DNA of 64,000 nt from Lautropia sp. (GTDB lineage: Bacteria; Pseudomonadota; Gammaproteobacteria; Burkholderiales; Burkholderiaceae_E): positions 50,383 to 114,382 of the forward strand of contig JAUNHU010000001.1 of NCBI GenBank assembly GCA_030523825.1, written 5' to 3'. Positions 37,457-47,026 of this stretch are shown here, piece after piece. The translations under genes and the position numbers were made by a program. Within the stretch, counting starts at the first letter, position 1; each line of letters starts with the position of its first letter. The notes beneath the pieces were generated by a model. That model had not been told where the DNA came from. It did no database searches and saw only the letters and a program-made list of their open reading frames with translations.

Positions 37457-37921
37457 ATGAACACCGCCTCCCCACACCGCCATCGACAGCGCAAGCGCCT
37501 GGTCGCCGACATCAACGTGGTGCCCTACATCGACGTGATGCTGGTGTTGCTCGTCATCTTCATGGTGACGGCCCCCTTCGTACCCACCAGTACCATCGAG
37601 CTGCCCACCGTCGATGCCACGCCGCGACAGCCCGAGCCCTACATCGAGGTGCAGGTGGGCGCCAATGGCCAGCTCATCCTGCAAACCCGCAATCAGCCCA
37701 GACCGCAGGAAATCCCCATCACCCGGGCGCAGCTGCCCGCCGAACTGGGCAAACTCGTTGCCAGCCTGAACACGGCCGGACGCCCCTCGCAACCTGTCGT
37801 CATCAGTGGCGACAAGCAGGCACGCTATGAAGCCATCCTCGACGTGATGGACGAGATCAAGAAGCAGGGCATTGCCCGCGTCGGCCTCATGGTCAAGCCG
37901 CGCCCTGCCGGCGCCTCCTGA
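37457..37921 (+). CDS. tolR: Tol-Pal system protein TolR
   Basis: Inner-membrane partner of TolQ with one transmembrane helix carrying the essential proton-translocating Asp. The 154-residue protein starts with a basic cytoplasmic tail (HRHRQRKRL), then VADINVVPYIDVMLVLLVIFMV (residues about 17-38, with the key Asp in YIDVMLVLL), and a periplasmic domain ending in GLMVKPRP. Spacing of 6 bp from tolQ and 24 bp to tolA indicates co-transcription. Confidence 0.96.
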   Translation: MNTASPHRHRQRKRLVADINVVPYIDVMLVLLVIFMVTAPFVPTSTIELPTVDATPRQPEPYIEVQVGANGQLILQTRNQPRPQEIPITRAQLPAELGKLVASLNTAGRPSQPVVISGDKQARYEAILDVMDEIKKQGIARVGLMVKPRPAGAS

Positions 37922-37945
37922 CAGCCCTGAAGGAATCCGAGCAGC

Positions 37946-39058
37946 ATGGCCCGCAACGACATTTCCTCGCCGAAGAACAGCAGCAGACACCTGCTGTCCT
38001 TCCTGCTCGCCCTGCTGATGCATGTGGCTCTGGCTGCGTTGCTGTTCGTCGGCATCAGCTGGCAGACCCCCCAGCCGGACATCGTTCAGGCCGAACTCTG
38101 GATTCCGGTCGAAAACCTGCCCGAACCCCAACCCGAGCCGGCACCGGCACAACCCGAGCCCCAACCCCAGCCCGAGCCACAGCCCGCACCCGAACCGCCT
38201 CCCCAGCCGGCGCCCCCTCCGGAGCCGCCTCAACCCGAGCCCCAGCCCGTCGAACCGCAGGCCGATGCAGCCATCGCCATCGAAAAGGCTCGCAAGGAGC
38301 AGGAGCGCAAGGAACAGGAAGAACAGGCCCGTCGCGAAGCAGAGGCCGAGAAGGCCCGCCGGGAGGCGGAGGCCCGCGAGCGTGAGCGCATCGAGTCCGA
38401 GAAGAAACGCGAGGAAGAACGCCGGCAGCGCGAGGCCGAGGAGCGTCGCGAGCGCGAGGAAGCCGAACGCAGGAAGGCCGAAGCCGAGAAGAGGCGTCAG
38501 GAAGAACTGAAGAAGCAGGAAGAAGAACGCAAGGAACGCGAGCGCAAGGAGGCCGAGCAGAAGCGCCTGGCTGAACAGAAGGCAGCCGCTGAAAAGGCCG
38601 CGGCCGAAAAAGCCGCTGCAGAGAAGGCTGCTGCCCAGAAAGCTGCAGCAGAAAAGGCTGCAGCCGAGAAGGCGGCAGAGCAGCGCAAGGCCGCAGCAGA
38701 AGCCCGTCGCAAGGCTGCGGTGGCCGGCCTGCTCAACCAGGCAGGCTCCGAAGATTCCACCACCATCCACGGCAGCACCACGGGCGCCCGGGACGGCGGC
38801 TATGCCGCCCGTGTCAGCTCCGCCATCCGCGCCAACACCGTCTTCTCGCAGCAGGTCAGTGGCAATCCGCAGGCCGTCTTCGAGGTGCGTGTCGGCGCAG
38901 GCGGCAAGGTGCAGGCTGTCGAACTCGTTCGCCCCAGCGGCAACCCGGCCTGGGACACCGCCGCCGAGCGTGCCATCCGCAGAACCAATCCGTTCCCCTG
39001 CCCCCGCAGCGGCAGCTGCGAGGGCACCCTCGAAATCCATCATGGCCCGCAGGACTGA
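37946..39058 (+). CDS. tolA: Tol-Pal system protein TolA
   Basis: Inner-membrane-anchored protein that spans the periplasm and contacts TolB/Pal. The 370-residue protein has one N-terminal helix (LLSFLLALLMHVALAALLFVG, residues 12-32), a Pro/Glu/Gln-rich segment (about 53-105), a long charged alpha-helical domain (about 110-255) ending in repeated KAAAE units encoded by imperfect 15-bp repeats (38579-38700), and a C-terminal globular domain with TonB_C/TolA fold (GGYAARVSSAIRANTVF to the end), including two Cys in PCPRSGSCEG. All TolA domains are in the usual order. The repeat tract may vary in length between strains. Confidence 0.95.
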   Translation: MARNDISSPKNSSRHLLSFLLALLMHVALAALLFVGISWQTPQPDIVQAELWIPVENLPEPQPEPAPAQPEPQPQPEPQPAPEPPPQPAPPPEPPQPEPQPVEPQADAAIAIEKARKEQERKEQEEQARREAEAEKARREAEARERERIESEKKREEERRQREAEERREREEAERRKAEAEKRRQEELKKQEEERKERERKEAEQKRLAEQKAAAEKAAAEKAAAEKAAAQKAAAEKAAAEKAAEQRKAAAEARRKAAVAGLLNQAGSEDSTTIHGSTTGARDGGYAARVSSAIRANTVFSQQVSGNPQAVFEVRVGAGGKVQAVELVRPSGNPAWDTAAERAIRRTNPFPCPRSGSCEGTLEIHHGPQD

Positions 39059-39144
39059 GTCGTCCCTGCCATGCCCGGAGCACCTGACACAGGACGATGC
39101 CCGGGCATCGCAGAGCACGTGCCATAACCCTCCCCTATAATGAA

Positions 39145-40425
39145 ATGATGAACAAACCCTTGTTCCAGATCAGCTTTCTCGCCCTGTCGCTCAGCCTGGC
39201 AATGCCGGCTGCGGCCCAGTCGATGCGCATCGATGTCAGCGGGGTGGGCGCCAACCAGCAGCCGCTCGCGCTTGCGCCCTTCGGCGGCTCGGGCACGGCC
39301 CCGCGCACGCTCGATCAGACCATCCGCGAAGACCTGTCGCGCAGCGGCATGTTCAAGCTCATCGACGTGGGTGGCACACTCACCGAGACCTCGCCCCTGA
39401 ACATGCAGGCCCTTCGTTCGCAAGGCGCCGACGCCATCCTGGTCGGATCGGCCAACCCGGTTGCCGGTGCCCGGGTCGAGTTCCGCTACAAGCTGGCCGA
39501 CACCATCCAGCAGTCGGTCATCACCGAATCCACGCTCACGGCCGCCGAATCCGACATGCGCCTGGCCGGCCACCGCATCGCCGATACTGTCTACGAACGA
39601 CTCACCGGCATCAAGGGCATCTTCTCCACGCGCATTGCCTTCGTCAGCAAGCAGGGCAACCGCTACCGGCTGAACATCGCCGACTGGGACGGCCAGAACA
39701 TCCAGACGGCGCTCAATGCCGCAGAGCCCATCATCTCCCCCAACTGGGCACCCGATGGCCGCCGCATCGCCTATGTGTCCTTCGAGACCCGCAAGCCCAT
39801 CGTCTACGTGCATGACCTGGCCAGCGGCCAGCGCAAGGCCGTCGCCCAGTTCAAGGGCAGCAACAGCGCCCCGGCCTGGTCGCCCGATGGCAAGACCCTC
39901 GCCGTCACCCTCACCCGGGACGGCAGCTCGCAGATCTACCAGGTCAGCGCCGACGGCAGCCAGAACGCACGCCGCCTCACCCAATCCAGCAGCATCGACA
40001 CCGAGCCGGTCTACTCCCCCGACGGCCAGAGCCTCTACTTCACCTCCGACCGGGGCGGCGCGCCCCAGATCTACCGGATGAAAAGCAGCGGTGGCGCCGC
40101 CTCGCGCGTCACTTTCGGCTCGTCCTACAATGTCTCGCCCCGCATCAGTGCCGACGGGCGGCACATGGCTTTCGTCACGCAGCGCAACGGGCGCTTCCTG
40201 ATCGCCCTGAAAAACCTCCAGAACGGAGAGGAGCGCCTGCTCACCGACACCGGCGAGGAAGAGTCCCCCAGCTTCTCGCCCAACGGCCAGTGGATCATGT
40301 ACACCACCCGCGCCAATGGCCGTGAATACCTGATGGCCGTCTCCATCGACGGCCGCATCAAGCAACGGCTCTCCAGCAGCACCGGCGACGTGCGCGAGCC
40401 CGCCTGGGGCCCTTTCAGCTGGTAA
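39145..40425 (+). CDS. tolB: Tol-Pal system beta-propeller protein TolB
   Basis: Periplasmic protein linking TolA to Pal. The roughly 426-residue precursor has a signal peptide (LFQISFLALSLSLAMPAAAQ, cleavage near residue 21), an N-terminal alpha/beta domain (about 25-160) and a six-bladed propeller of repeated SPDGQ/ SPDGK strands (about 190-420), such as APAWSPDGKTLAVTLTRDGS and EPVYSPDGQSLYFTSDRGG. Two consecutive ATG codons at 39145 and 39148 are equally good. No Shine-Dalgarno is present; TATAAT at 39137-39142 lies immediately upstream, suggesting an internal promoter or chance. The gene is 86 bp behind tolA. Confidence 0.96.
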   Translation: MMNKPLFQISFLALSLSLAMPAAAQSMRIDVSGVGANQQPLALAPFGGSGTAPRTLDQTIREDLSRSGMFKLIDVGGTLTETSPLNMQALRSQGADAILVGSANPVAGARVEFRYKLADTIQQSVITESTLTAAESDMRLAGHRIADTVYERLTGIKGIFSTRIAFVSKQGNRYRLNIADWDGQNIQTALNAAEPIISPNWAPDGRRIAYVSFETRKPIVYVHDLASGQRKAVAQFKGSNSAPAWSPDGKTLAVTLTRDGSSQIYQVSADGSQNARRLTQSSSIDTEPVYSPDGQSLYFTSDRGGAPQIYRMKSSGGAASRVTFGSSYNVSPRISADGRHMAFVTQRNGRFLIALKNLQNGEERLLTDTGEEESPSFSPNGQWIMYTTRANGREYLMAVSIDGRIKQRLSSSTGDVREPAWGPFSW

Positions 40426-40477
40426 ATCCAGACCCGAGCCCACCCACATCAACCTCATTGCACCAAGGAGTTCCACG

Positions 40478-41059
40478 ATGCTTTCCCCCCTCGCCAAACG
40501 CCGGTTGATCGGCCTCGGACTCGGCCTCGCCATCCTCGGTGGCTGCACATCCGTCGATCTGACCGAAGACCAGGCAGCCGCTGAAGGCCAGGACCCCAAC
40601 GCCGCCGGCCAGATCGACGGCACCAATGGCGCAGCAGGCACCGACCCGAACGCCATCGGCAACGCCACCGAGATCACCCCCTTCGAGGGCAAGGAACAGG
40701 TCGATCCGCTCACCGATCCGAACAGCCCGCTGGCCAAACGCGAAGTCTTCTTCGAGTTCGACAGCTTCGCCATCCTGCCCGAATACCAGACCGTCATCGA
40801 GGCACATGCCGCCTACCTGTCGCAGCATCGTGACAAGCAGATCGTCATCGAAGGCAACACCGACGAGCTGGGCAGCCGTGAATACAACCTGGCGCTCGGC
40901 CAGAAGCGCGCCGACGCCGTCCGCCGTGCGATGAGCACACTGGGCGTCGACGACAGCCAGATGGAATCCATCAGCTTCGGCGAAGAAAAACCGCGCGTCC
41001 CCGGTACCGACGAGCAGTCCCTGTCGCAGAACCGTCGCGCCGACATCAGCTATCGCTGA
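40478..41059 (+). CDS. pal: Peptidoglycan-associated lipoprotein Pal
   Basis: Outer-membrane lipoprotein that binds peptidoglycan non-covalently and TolB. The 193-residue precursor has a lipobox LGGC (Cys at about residue 23), an Asp/Asn/Gly-rich tether to about residue 80, and a C-terminal OmpA-like domain. That domain includes VFFEFDSFAILPEYQTVIEAH, the diaminopimelate-binding GNTDELGSREYNLALGQKRA, and the terminal QNRRADISYR. A CCAAGGAG ribosome-binding site precedes the ATG. Order and spacing place it as the sixth gene of the tol-pal operon. Confidence 0.96.
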   Translation: MLSPLAKRRLIGLGLGLAILGGCTSVDLTEDQAAAEGQDPNAAGQIDGTNGAAGTDPNAIGNATEITPFEGKEQVDPLTDPNSPLAKREVFFEFDSFAILPEYQTVIEAHAAYLSQHRDKQIVIEGNTDELGSREYNLALGQKRADAVRRAMSTLGVDDSQMESISFGEEKPRVPGTDEQSLSQNRRADISYR

Positions 41060-41225
41060 TCCCCTTGCGGGGCAGATCCGGCCCCATGCCAGCCGAGCGC
41101 GCCCCGCAATCCCGCTGCCCACCCACCGGGCATGAAGTCAGCATCCGGCAGCCTCGCCACCGGATGCCGCCAGCCCCACCCGGTGCAGCCACCTCACATG
41201 CCGATCCGGCCGACCGCCCCCGATC

Positions 41226-42014
41226 ATGAACCTGCGCCTAACCCATCCGTTCCTGAAAGCAGCCCTGGTGGCAGCCGGCATCCTGCTGGCCCATCCACCG
41301 GCACATGCCATTTTCGGCGATGACGAAGCCCGTCAGGCCGTGCTCGACCTGCGCGCCAAGGTTGATGCCCTGCAGCGCGACATCCTGCGTCAGCTCAACG
41401 AACTGTCCAGCCGGCAGACCAGTCTCGAACAGCGCATCGCTCGCCTCGAAACCAGTCAGAAGGCCAACCTCGCCCGCCAGAACGACATCGACAGCCTGCG
41501 CCAGGAAATCGCCGAACTGCGTGGCCAACTCGAAGAGCAGCTGAACCAGCTCCAAACGCAGGAACAGAACGTCGATTCGCGCTTCAAGCAGTTCGAGCCC
41601 CAGGAAGTCACGGTCGATGGCCGCAAGTTCAGGGCAGACCAGGCCGAGAAGCAGAAATTCGATGGCGCGATGAGCCAGTTCCGCAAGAGCGACTTCAAGG
41701 CCGCCGACCAGTCCTTCCGCGATTTCATCAAGGCCTACCCCAACAGCCCCTACGTGCAGACGGCCCTCTATTGGCAGGGCGGTGCGCAGTACGCACTCGG
41801 CAACTACAAAACCGCCATCAGCACCCTGCAATCGCTGGTCGATCGCTTCCCCGACACGCCGCGCAAGGCCGACGCCCTGCTGCTGCTGGGCAATGCCCAG
41901 GCCGATGCCGACAACAGCAAGGCCGCCCGCCAGACCTTCCAGCGCATCAGCAAGGAGCACCCCGGCACACCGGCGGCCAGTTCGGCAAAAGAGCGGTTGA
42001 AGACGCTCGACTGA
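41226..42014 (+). CDS. cpoB: Cell division coordinator CpoB (YbgF)
   Basis: Periplasmic protein that coordinates PBP1B activity with Tol-driven outer-membrane constriction. The 262-residue precursor has a signal peptide (cleavage after AHA, residue 28), an N-terminal coiled coil (about 35-120; LRAKVDALQRDILRQLNEL and following heptads) that trimerises, and three tetratricopeptide repeats at the C-terminus (FDGAMSQFRKSDFKAADQSFRDFIKAYP, then ALYWQGGAQYALGNYKTAISTL and KADALLLLGNAQAD). It is separated from pal by 166 bp. It closes the tol-pal operon; no strong terminator follows before the tRNA-Lys promoter. Confidence 0.93.
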   Translation: MNLRLTHPFLKAALVAAGILLAHPPAHAIFGDDEARQAVLDLRAKVDALQRDILRQLNELSSRQTSLEQRIARLETSQKANLARQNDIDSLRQEIAELRGQLEEQLNQLQTQEQNVDSRFKQFEPQEVTVDGRKFRADQAEKQKFDGAMSQFRKSDFKAADQSFRDFIKAYPNSPYVQTALYWQGGAQYALGNYKTAISTLQSLVDRFPDTPRKADALLLLGNAQADADNSKAARQTFQRISKEHPGTPAASSAKERLKTLD

Positions 42015-42102
42015 GCCCCTTCCCCGGTTCCAGTACCGCCCGGCATGTCATGAACCTGGTTCGTCCCCGCGCTGCCGGCCCCGGAGTCGTGTACTGACAA
42101 GG

Positions 42103-42156
42103 CACCACATGCCGTCAAGGCTGCCTTGTCAGGCGCGGCAACACTGCCCTCCAGTG
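42103..42156 (+). repeat. Dispersed structured repeat, partial copy D
   Basis: About 54 bp between cpoB and tRNA-Lys that matches the core of the repeats at 12145, 60491 and 61289. It includes CGTCAAGGCTGCCTTGTCAG followed by GCGCGGCAACACTG. The outer portions of the unit are not preserved, so this is a shortened or decayed copy. Confidence 0.5.
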
Positions 42157-42226
42157 GACACGAAGGGGCACCGAACCCGTCGGAGCGGCATCCTGCCGTT
42201 CATCTGCAAAAAAATGCCGCTCCCAC

Positions 42227-42254
42227 TTGCACACTCAAAAATTTTCTCTATAAT
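42227..42254 (+). promoter_or_regulatory. Sigma-70 promoter of tRNA-Lys
   Basis: TTGCAC (42227-42232) and a perfect TATAAT (42249-42254) separated by 16 bp, in an AT-rich patch that is unusual for this DNA. The predicted start, near 42261, lies about 30 nt before the mature 5' end of the tRNA. Confidence 0.8.
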
Positions 42255-42290
42255 CACGTCTTCGTTAGCGAATCAACGCGACACGAAACC

Positions 42291-42366
42291 GGGTCGTTAG
42301 CTCAGCCGGTAGAGCAGCGGACTTTTAATCCGTTGGTCGAAGGTTCGAATCCTTCACGACCCACCA
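42291..42366 (+). tRNA. tRNA-Lys (anticodon UUU)
   Basis: 76-nt cloverleaf with encoded CCA. The acceptor arms GGGTCGT and ACGACCC pair fully. The D-loop region AGCTCAGCCGGTAGAGC is intact, the anticodon stem-loop CGGACTTTTAATCCG shows anticodon TTT, and the T-arm holds the invariant GGTTCGAATCC. It has its own promoter upstream and a strong terminator downstream, so it is a single-gene transcript. Confidence 0.98.
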
Positions 42367-42372
42367 ATTCCA

Positions 42373-42404
42373 AAAGCCCGAACTTCAGTTCGGGCTTTTT
42401 CTTT
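42373..42404 (+). terminator. Intrinsic terminator of tRNA-Lys
   Basis: AGCCCGAAC (42375-42383) pairs perfectly with GTTCGGGCT (42388-42396) around a TTCA loop, followed by TTTTCTTTTT. It begins within 10 nt of the tRNA 3' end. The A-run before the stem would also make it work for transcripts from the other side. Confidence 0.95.
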
Positions 42405-43005
42405 TTCCGGCCTGCGCTTTTCTGCCCGTCCCCTTCTTCCGGCATCCTTCGCCCCCGCCTTTTTCGCCCCCCTCCTTCAGACAGCGCCCTGCGACCTGCT
42501 TCCAGCCGCGGCCCTTCCGTCGGACACGAGACGCCCTTCTGCGGCTCCGCCATCCTCCCGGCAACGCCTCCTCCATTCGGGCAGGCACGCCTTCCCCTCC
42601 TCGGGCTTCTGCCGCAGTGCCGCCCCTCCTTCGCTCCCGTACCCCCATCGCTCCCCGGTCATCGTGACATGCAGATATCACTGACCTGACGAACAGCGCC
42701 GGCCGTGATGAGCAGGGGGCACTCAAAACCAGCTCGTCTGCGCAGTCCCTTCACAAGCACGTGCCACGGACGACTGACCAATGCCCCAACCTGCCCCGCC
42801 TATGGCTCATGCAGGCATACACCCGTCCCCACTCGCCCCAACAGACAGCGCCAGCGCCGACCATATTGGAAAAACGCATACGCCCCAAACAAAGCTTTAG
42901 TTCACGCAACGCAGGCCCGCACGTAGAGTGTTGCACGCACAGCATGGCAATTTTTCGCCGCCGATGACGCCAACGCCCCATGCGCCGGACGTTCCTGAAC
43001 AAACG
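42405..43005. other. Intergenic region between tRNA-Lys and cysJ
   Basis: 601 bp with no ORF I can support. The first 200 bp are strongly pyrimidine-biased on the plus strand. The cysJ promoter must lie here. An AT-rich stretch at 42865-42915 is the likeliest place, but no clear hexamer pair or CysB-like site could be fixed. Confidence 0.4.
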
Positions 43006-44886
43006 ATGACCAACGACCTCACCCCCCTGCCAGCCGACATCCTCGCAAGACTGGATGCACTGACACCGCTTCAACAAGCCTGGATTTCCGGCTATTGCTG
43101 GTCCCGATGCAATCCGGCCGCCGGTGCCCTTCCGCTTGCCGCCATCGGCACCCCGGCCAGTGCAGCAGCAGGATTACCCGACAATGCAGCAACAGCCGCT
43201 GCGCCACGCCGCATCAACATCATCTCGGCCTCACAAACCGGCAACGCCCGTCGCGTGGCCACACAACTGCGCGACAGGCTGAAAGACGAAGGACTCGATG
43301 TCACACTGACTGCGGCCGGCGACTACAAGAGCAAGAACCTGCCCACGGAAGACATCCTCCTGTTCGTCACTTCCACCCAGGGCGAAGGAGAACCGCCCGA
43401 AGAAGCGGTGTCCTTGCACAAATATCTTTTTGGCAAGAAAGCACCAAAACTTGATGCCATCAGCTTCGGCGTTCTCGGCCTGGGCGACTCCTCCTACCCC
43501 GACTTCTGTCAGGCCGGCAAGGACTTCGATGCCCAGCTTGAAAAGCTCGGCGGAAAACGCCTCGTCGAACGCGGAGATTGCGACCTGGATTTCCAGGCCG
43601 CCGCCACGGCATGGGTCGACTCCACCACTGCCACACTGAGCGCACTCGTCAAGGCAGCAGCCACTACGGTGCCAGCAGGCGCGGCACATGCACAGCCGGC
43701 AGCCACAGAAAACGGCCATGATGGCGCGTCCATCCATACCCGCGAAAACCCCTTCGCGGCCACACTCTCCGTCCGCCAGAAAATCACCGCCAAAGGCGCC
43801 GAAAAAGACATTGAACATGTCGAAATCGACCTGGGTGACTCCGGCCTGCGCTATCAGCCGGGCGATGCACTGGGTGTATGGCCCGTCAACGCAACAGCAC
43901 TCGTCGATGAAATTCTCGATCTGCACGGCCTGAGCGGCAACGAAACGGTTCAGCTCGACTCCCTGGCCCCCACCGGCGGCAACACGCTAAACAGCACGGG
44001 CAAGCAGAGCGTGAGCCTGCGGGATGCACTCAGCCATCATCTGGACATCACGCAGATCACGCCGGCATTCCTGAAACACTATGCAGAAGCGGCCGGCAAC
44101 GATGCGCTGAAAGCCATTGCAGACGACCGCGAAAAACTCGACGCCTTCATGGCAACGACACCGCCAGTTGGCGTTTTTGCCGAACACCCGCATCCACTTG
44201 GCGCGCAGGCACTGGTCGACCTGTTCCGCCCGCAAAGCCCGCGCCTCTACTCCATCGCCTCGGCGCAGGACGAAGTGGATGCCGAAGTGCACCTCACCGT
44301 GGGCGTCGTGCAGTTCGAGCATCACGAAAAGCCCTACACCGGCGCTGCCTCGGGTTATCTGGGCCGCTCGCTGGAAGAAGGCGAATCACTGCACGTCTTC
44401 GTCGAGCACAACCCGAATTTCCGTCTGCCCGCAGACGGCGACACCCCGATCATCATGATCGGCGCAGGCACGGGAGTAGCACCGTTCCGCGCATTCATGC
44501 AGCAGCGCGCAGCCAACGGCGACACCGGCAGGAACTGGCTGATCTTCGGCAACCAGCGCTTCACGCAGGACTTTCTCTATCAGGCCGAGTGGCTGCAATA
44601 CCGCAAGGACGGTCTGCTCACCCGGGCCGATCTCGCCTGGTCGCGTCAGGGCCCCAGCAAGGTCTACGTGCAGCACAAGCTCGCCGAGGCCGGTGCCGAC
44701 ATCTGGCAGTGGCTGGAAGAAGGCGCCCACATCTATGTGTGTGGTGATGCCAGCCGCATGGCAAAGGATGTGGAAAAGACCCTGCTCGACATCATTGCCA
44801 CCCACGGCAAACGCGATGCCGATGACGCCGACGAGTACCTGAACGAATTGCGGGAAAACCGTCGCTACCAGCGCGACGTGTACTGA
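43006..44886 (+). CDS. cysJ: Assimilatory sulfite reductase (NADPH) flavoprotein subunit
   Basis: Electron-transfer subunit that passes electrons from NADPH through FAD and FMN to the haemoprotein CysI. The 626-residue protein has the CysJ-type N-terminus ([14 protein letters not shown]), an FMN flavodoxin domain ([41 protein letters not shown], about residues 70-215), an Ala/His-rich linker, the connecting domain, an FAD domain (PRLYSIAS) and an NADPH domain ([36 protein letters not shown]). It ends RRYQRDVY as CysJ proteins do. The start is uncertain: ATG 43006 or 42964, neither with a Shine-Dalgarno. It is followed by cysI after a 277-bp gap, so they may not be strictly coupled. Confidence 0.93.
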   Translation: MTNDLTPLPADILARLDALTPLQQAWISGYCWSRCNPAAGALPLAAIGTPASAAAGLPDNAATAAAPRRINIISASQTGNARRVATQLRDRLKDEGLDVTLTAAGDYKSKNLPTEDILLFVTSTQGEGEPPEEAVSLHKYLFGKKAPKLDAISFGVLGLGDSSYPDFCQAGKDFDAQLEKLGGKRLVERGDCDLDFQAAATAWVDSTTATLSALVKAAATTVPAGAAHAQPAATENGHDGASIHTRENPFAATLSVRQKITAKGAEKDIEHVEIDLGDSGLRYQPGDALGVWPVNATALVDEILDLHGLSGNETVQLDSLAPTGGNTLNSTGKQSVSLRDALSHHLDITQITPAFLKHYAEAAGNDALKAIADDREKLDAFMATTPPVGVFAEHPHPLGAQALVDLFRPQSPRLYSIASAQDEVDAEVHLTVGVVQFEHHEKPYTGAASGYLGRSLEEGESLHVFVEHNPNFRLPADGDTPIIMIGAGTGVAPFRAFMQQRAANGDTGRNWLIFGNQRFTQDFLYQAEWLQYRKDGLLTRADLAWSRQGPSKVYVQHKLAEAGADIWQWLEEGAHIYVCGDASRMAKDVEKTLLDIIATHGKRDADDADEYLNELRENRRYQRDVY

Positions 44887-45163
44887 CGCATCGGCAACGG
44901 AAACCGGGCCAGGCGCACAGCCCACCCCTGCCCTCTCCTTGCCAATGTGCACGGAAGCTGGATCAGGACGAACCTGGCGACAGCATCGCCTTGCACTGCG
45001 GGCCCGCCTGTTTCCTGCGCATTGCGTGTATGAGCCGCCTCCCCACACGAACGACATCCAATCGACAGAGCATGACGAAAAATCATGCCGGCCAAACAAA
45101 AGCGTATTTTCCGGAACCTGCGATTACGCCTACAGTGATCGCATTCCGAATGAGGAAAGAGAC

Positions 45164-46942
45164 ATGACGGACAAGGTTGCAGCCCCTCCCCACGTGAAGA
45201 TGCCCGAAGGGCCGCTCGCCGACAACGAACGCCTGAAAGGCGACAGCGCCTACCTGCGTGGCTCCATTGCCGATGACCTGCAGGATGGTCTTTCGGGCGG
45301 TTTCCGCGGCGACAACTTCCAGCTCATCCGCTTTCACGGCATGTACGAGCAGGACGACCGCGACATCCGTGCCGAGCGCGTCGAGCAGAAGCTGGAACCC
45401 CTGAAGAACGTGATGCTGCGCTGCCGTCTTCCCGGCGGCATCATCTCGCCGAAACAGTGGATCGGCATCGACAAGTTCGCTACCGAACAGACCATGTACG
45501 CCAGCATCCGCCTCACCAACCGGCAGACCTTCCAGTTCCACGGCGTGCTCAAGAGCGACATCAAGCCGATGCACCAGTGGCTGCACCACCTCAGCCTCGA
45601 CACCATTGCGACAGCCGGTGACGTGAACCGCAATGTGCTCTGCACCAGCAACCCGGTGGAATCGAAACTGCATCGCCAGGCATGGGAGTGGGCCAAGCGC
45701 ATTTCCGAACACCTGCTGCCGCAGACGAAAGCGTATGCAGAAATCTGGCTCGACGGCGAGAAGGTTCATTCCACCCAGACGGTTCCTGCCACACCCGTGC
45801 CCGAAGCGGCCCGGAGCGGTGACAGCACCGAACCCGTGCTCGGCAAGAACTACCTGCCCCGCAAGTTCAAGACGGCCGTCGTCATCCCGCCGCACAACGA
45901 CGTGGACCTGCACGCCAACGACCTGAACTTCGTAGCCATCGGTGACGGCGACAAGCTGGTGGGTTTCAACGTGCTGGTGGGTGGTGGATTGTCGATGGAG
46001 CACGGCAACACCCGCACCTACCCGAACGTGGCCAAGGAATTCGGCTTCGTGCCACTGGACAAGGTACTGGACTGCGCGGCTTCGGTGGTCTCGGTGCAGC
46101 GCGACTGGGGCAACCGCACCGACCGCAAGAACGCCAAGACCCGCTACACGCTGGAACGTGTCGGCATCGACGTGTTCATCGCCGAAGTCGAACGCCGGAT
46201 GCAGGTGAAATTCGAGCCGATCCGTCCCTATGAATTCACCTCGCGCGGCGACCGCATCGGCTGGGTGCAGGGCGAAGAAGGCAACTGGCATCTCACGCTG
46301 TTCATCGAAAACGGCCGCGTGCTGGATTTTCCCGGCCGCCCGCTGAAAACCGGCATGCGCGAAATTGCCAAGGTTCACCAGGGCGATTTCCGCCTCACCG
46401 CCAACCAGAACCTGATCGTCGCCGGCGTGCCGCCCTCCGAAAAGGATCGCATCGACCGCATCGCCCGCGAACACGGTCTCATCAGCGACAAGGTCACGCC
46501 ACAGCGCGAAAACTCGATGGCCTGCGTCTCGCTGCCCACCTGCCCGCTGGCAATGGCCGAGGCCGAACGCTTCCTGCCCGAGTTTTCCGACAAACTCGAC
46601 GTGCTGATGAGCAAGCACGATCTGGCTGACGAACACGTCGTGCTGCGCGTGACGGGTTGCCCCAACGGCTGCGGTCGCGCCATGCTCGGCGAGATCGGCC
46701 TGGTGGGCAAGGCGGTGGGCCGCTACAACCTCTACACCGGCGGCAACCGCGAAGGCACCCGCATTCCGCGCCTGTTCAAGGAAAACATCGTCGAAAGCGA
46801 GATTCTCGACATCATCGACGGCTGGCTGGGCCAATGGGCCAAGGGGCGCAGCAAGGACGAAGGCTTCGGCGATTTCTGTGTGCGCACCGGCATCGTCAAA
46901 CCCGTGCTCGATGCCCCGCGCGATTTCTGGGTAGCCGCCTGA
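45164..46942 (+). CDS. cysI: Assimilatory sulfite reductase haemoprotein subunit
   Basis: Reduces sulfite to sulfide with six electrons at a coupled sirohaem-[4Fe-4S] centre. The 592-residue protein starts after GAGGAAAGAGAC at ATG 45164; the longer frame to 44939 is not needed. The two ferredoxin-like halves and the four cluster Cys are present: C-x5-C in [20 protein letters not shown] and C-x3-C in [20 protein letters not shown], both near the C-terminus (about residues 446-515). Sirohaem-contacting Arg/Lys segments ([26 protein letters not shown]) are intact. cysG, which makes sirohaem, follows 84 bp later. cysH, cysD and cysN are not in the window. Confidence 0.96.
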   Translation: MTDKVAAPPHVKMPEGPLADNERLKGDSAYLRGSIADDLQDGLSGGFRGDNFQLIRFHGMYEQDDRDIRAERVEQKLEPLKNVMLRCRLPGGIISPKQWIGIDKFATEQTMYASIRLTNRQTFQFHGVLKSDIKPMHQWLHHLSLDTIATAGDVNRNVLCTSNPVESKLHRQAWEWAKRISEHLLPQTKAYAEIWLDGEKVHSTQTVPATPVPEAARSGDSTEPVLGKNYLPRKFKTAVVIPPHNDVDLHANDLNFVAIGDGDKLVGFNVLVGGGLSMEHGNTRTYPNVAKEFGFVPLDKVLDCAASVVSVQRDWGNRTDRKNAKTRYTLERVGIDVFIAEVERRMQVKFEPIRPYEFTSRGDRIGWVQGEEGNWHLTLFIENGRVLDFPGRPLKTGMREIAKVHQGDFRLTANQNLIVAGVPPSEKDRIDRIAREHGLISDKVTPQRENSMACVSLPTCPLAMAEAERFLPEFSDKLDVLMSKHDLADEHVVLRVTGCPNGCGRAMLGEIGLVGKAVGRYNLYTGGNREGTRIPRLFKENIVESEILDIIDGWLGQWAKGRSKDEGFGDFCVRTGIVKPVLDAPRDFWVAA

Positions 46943-47026
46943 TCCATCGCTGCCAGCTTCCCGGACAGGCAGTCCTTCCTTTCCAAACCGCCGGCGCGCA
47001 ACGCCCCACCCCGACAGAGAACAGCC

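Noticed and set aside
38579-38700. 15-bp tandem repeats considered as a minisatellite
   Set aside because: They encode the KAAAE helical repeats of TolA, a normal feature of the protein.
39137-39150. Leaderless start of tolB from the TATAAT at 39137
   Set aside because: No acceptable -35 hexamer is found upstream and the predicted start falls one base inside the ATG; tolB is more simply part of the tol operon.
42302-42553. Minus-strand ORF of 83 codons whose translation contains GREGFEPSTNGLKVRCST
   Set aside because: It is the well-known spurious reading of the antisense strand of a tRNA gene (here tRNA-Lys) continued into non-coding DNA.
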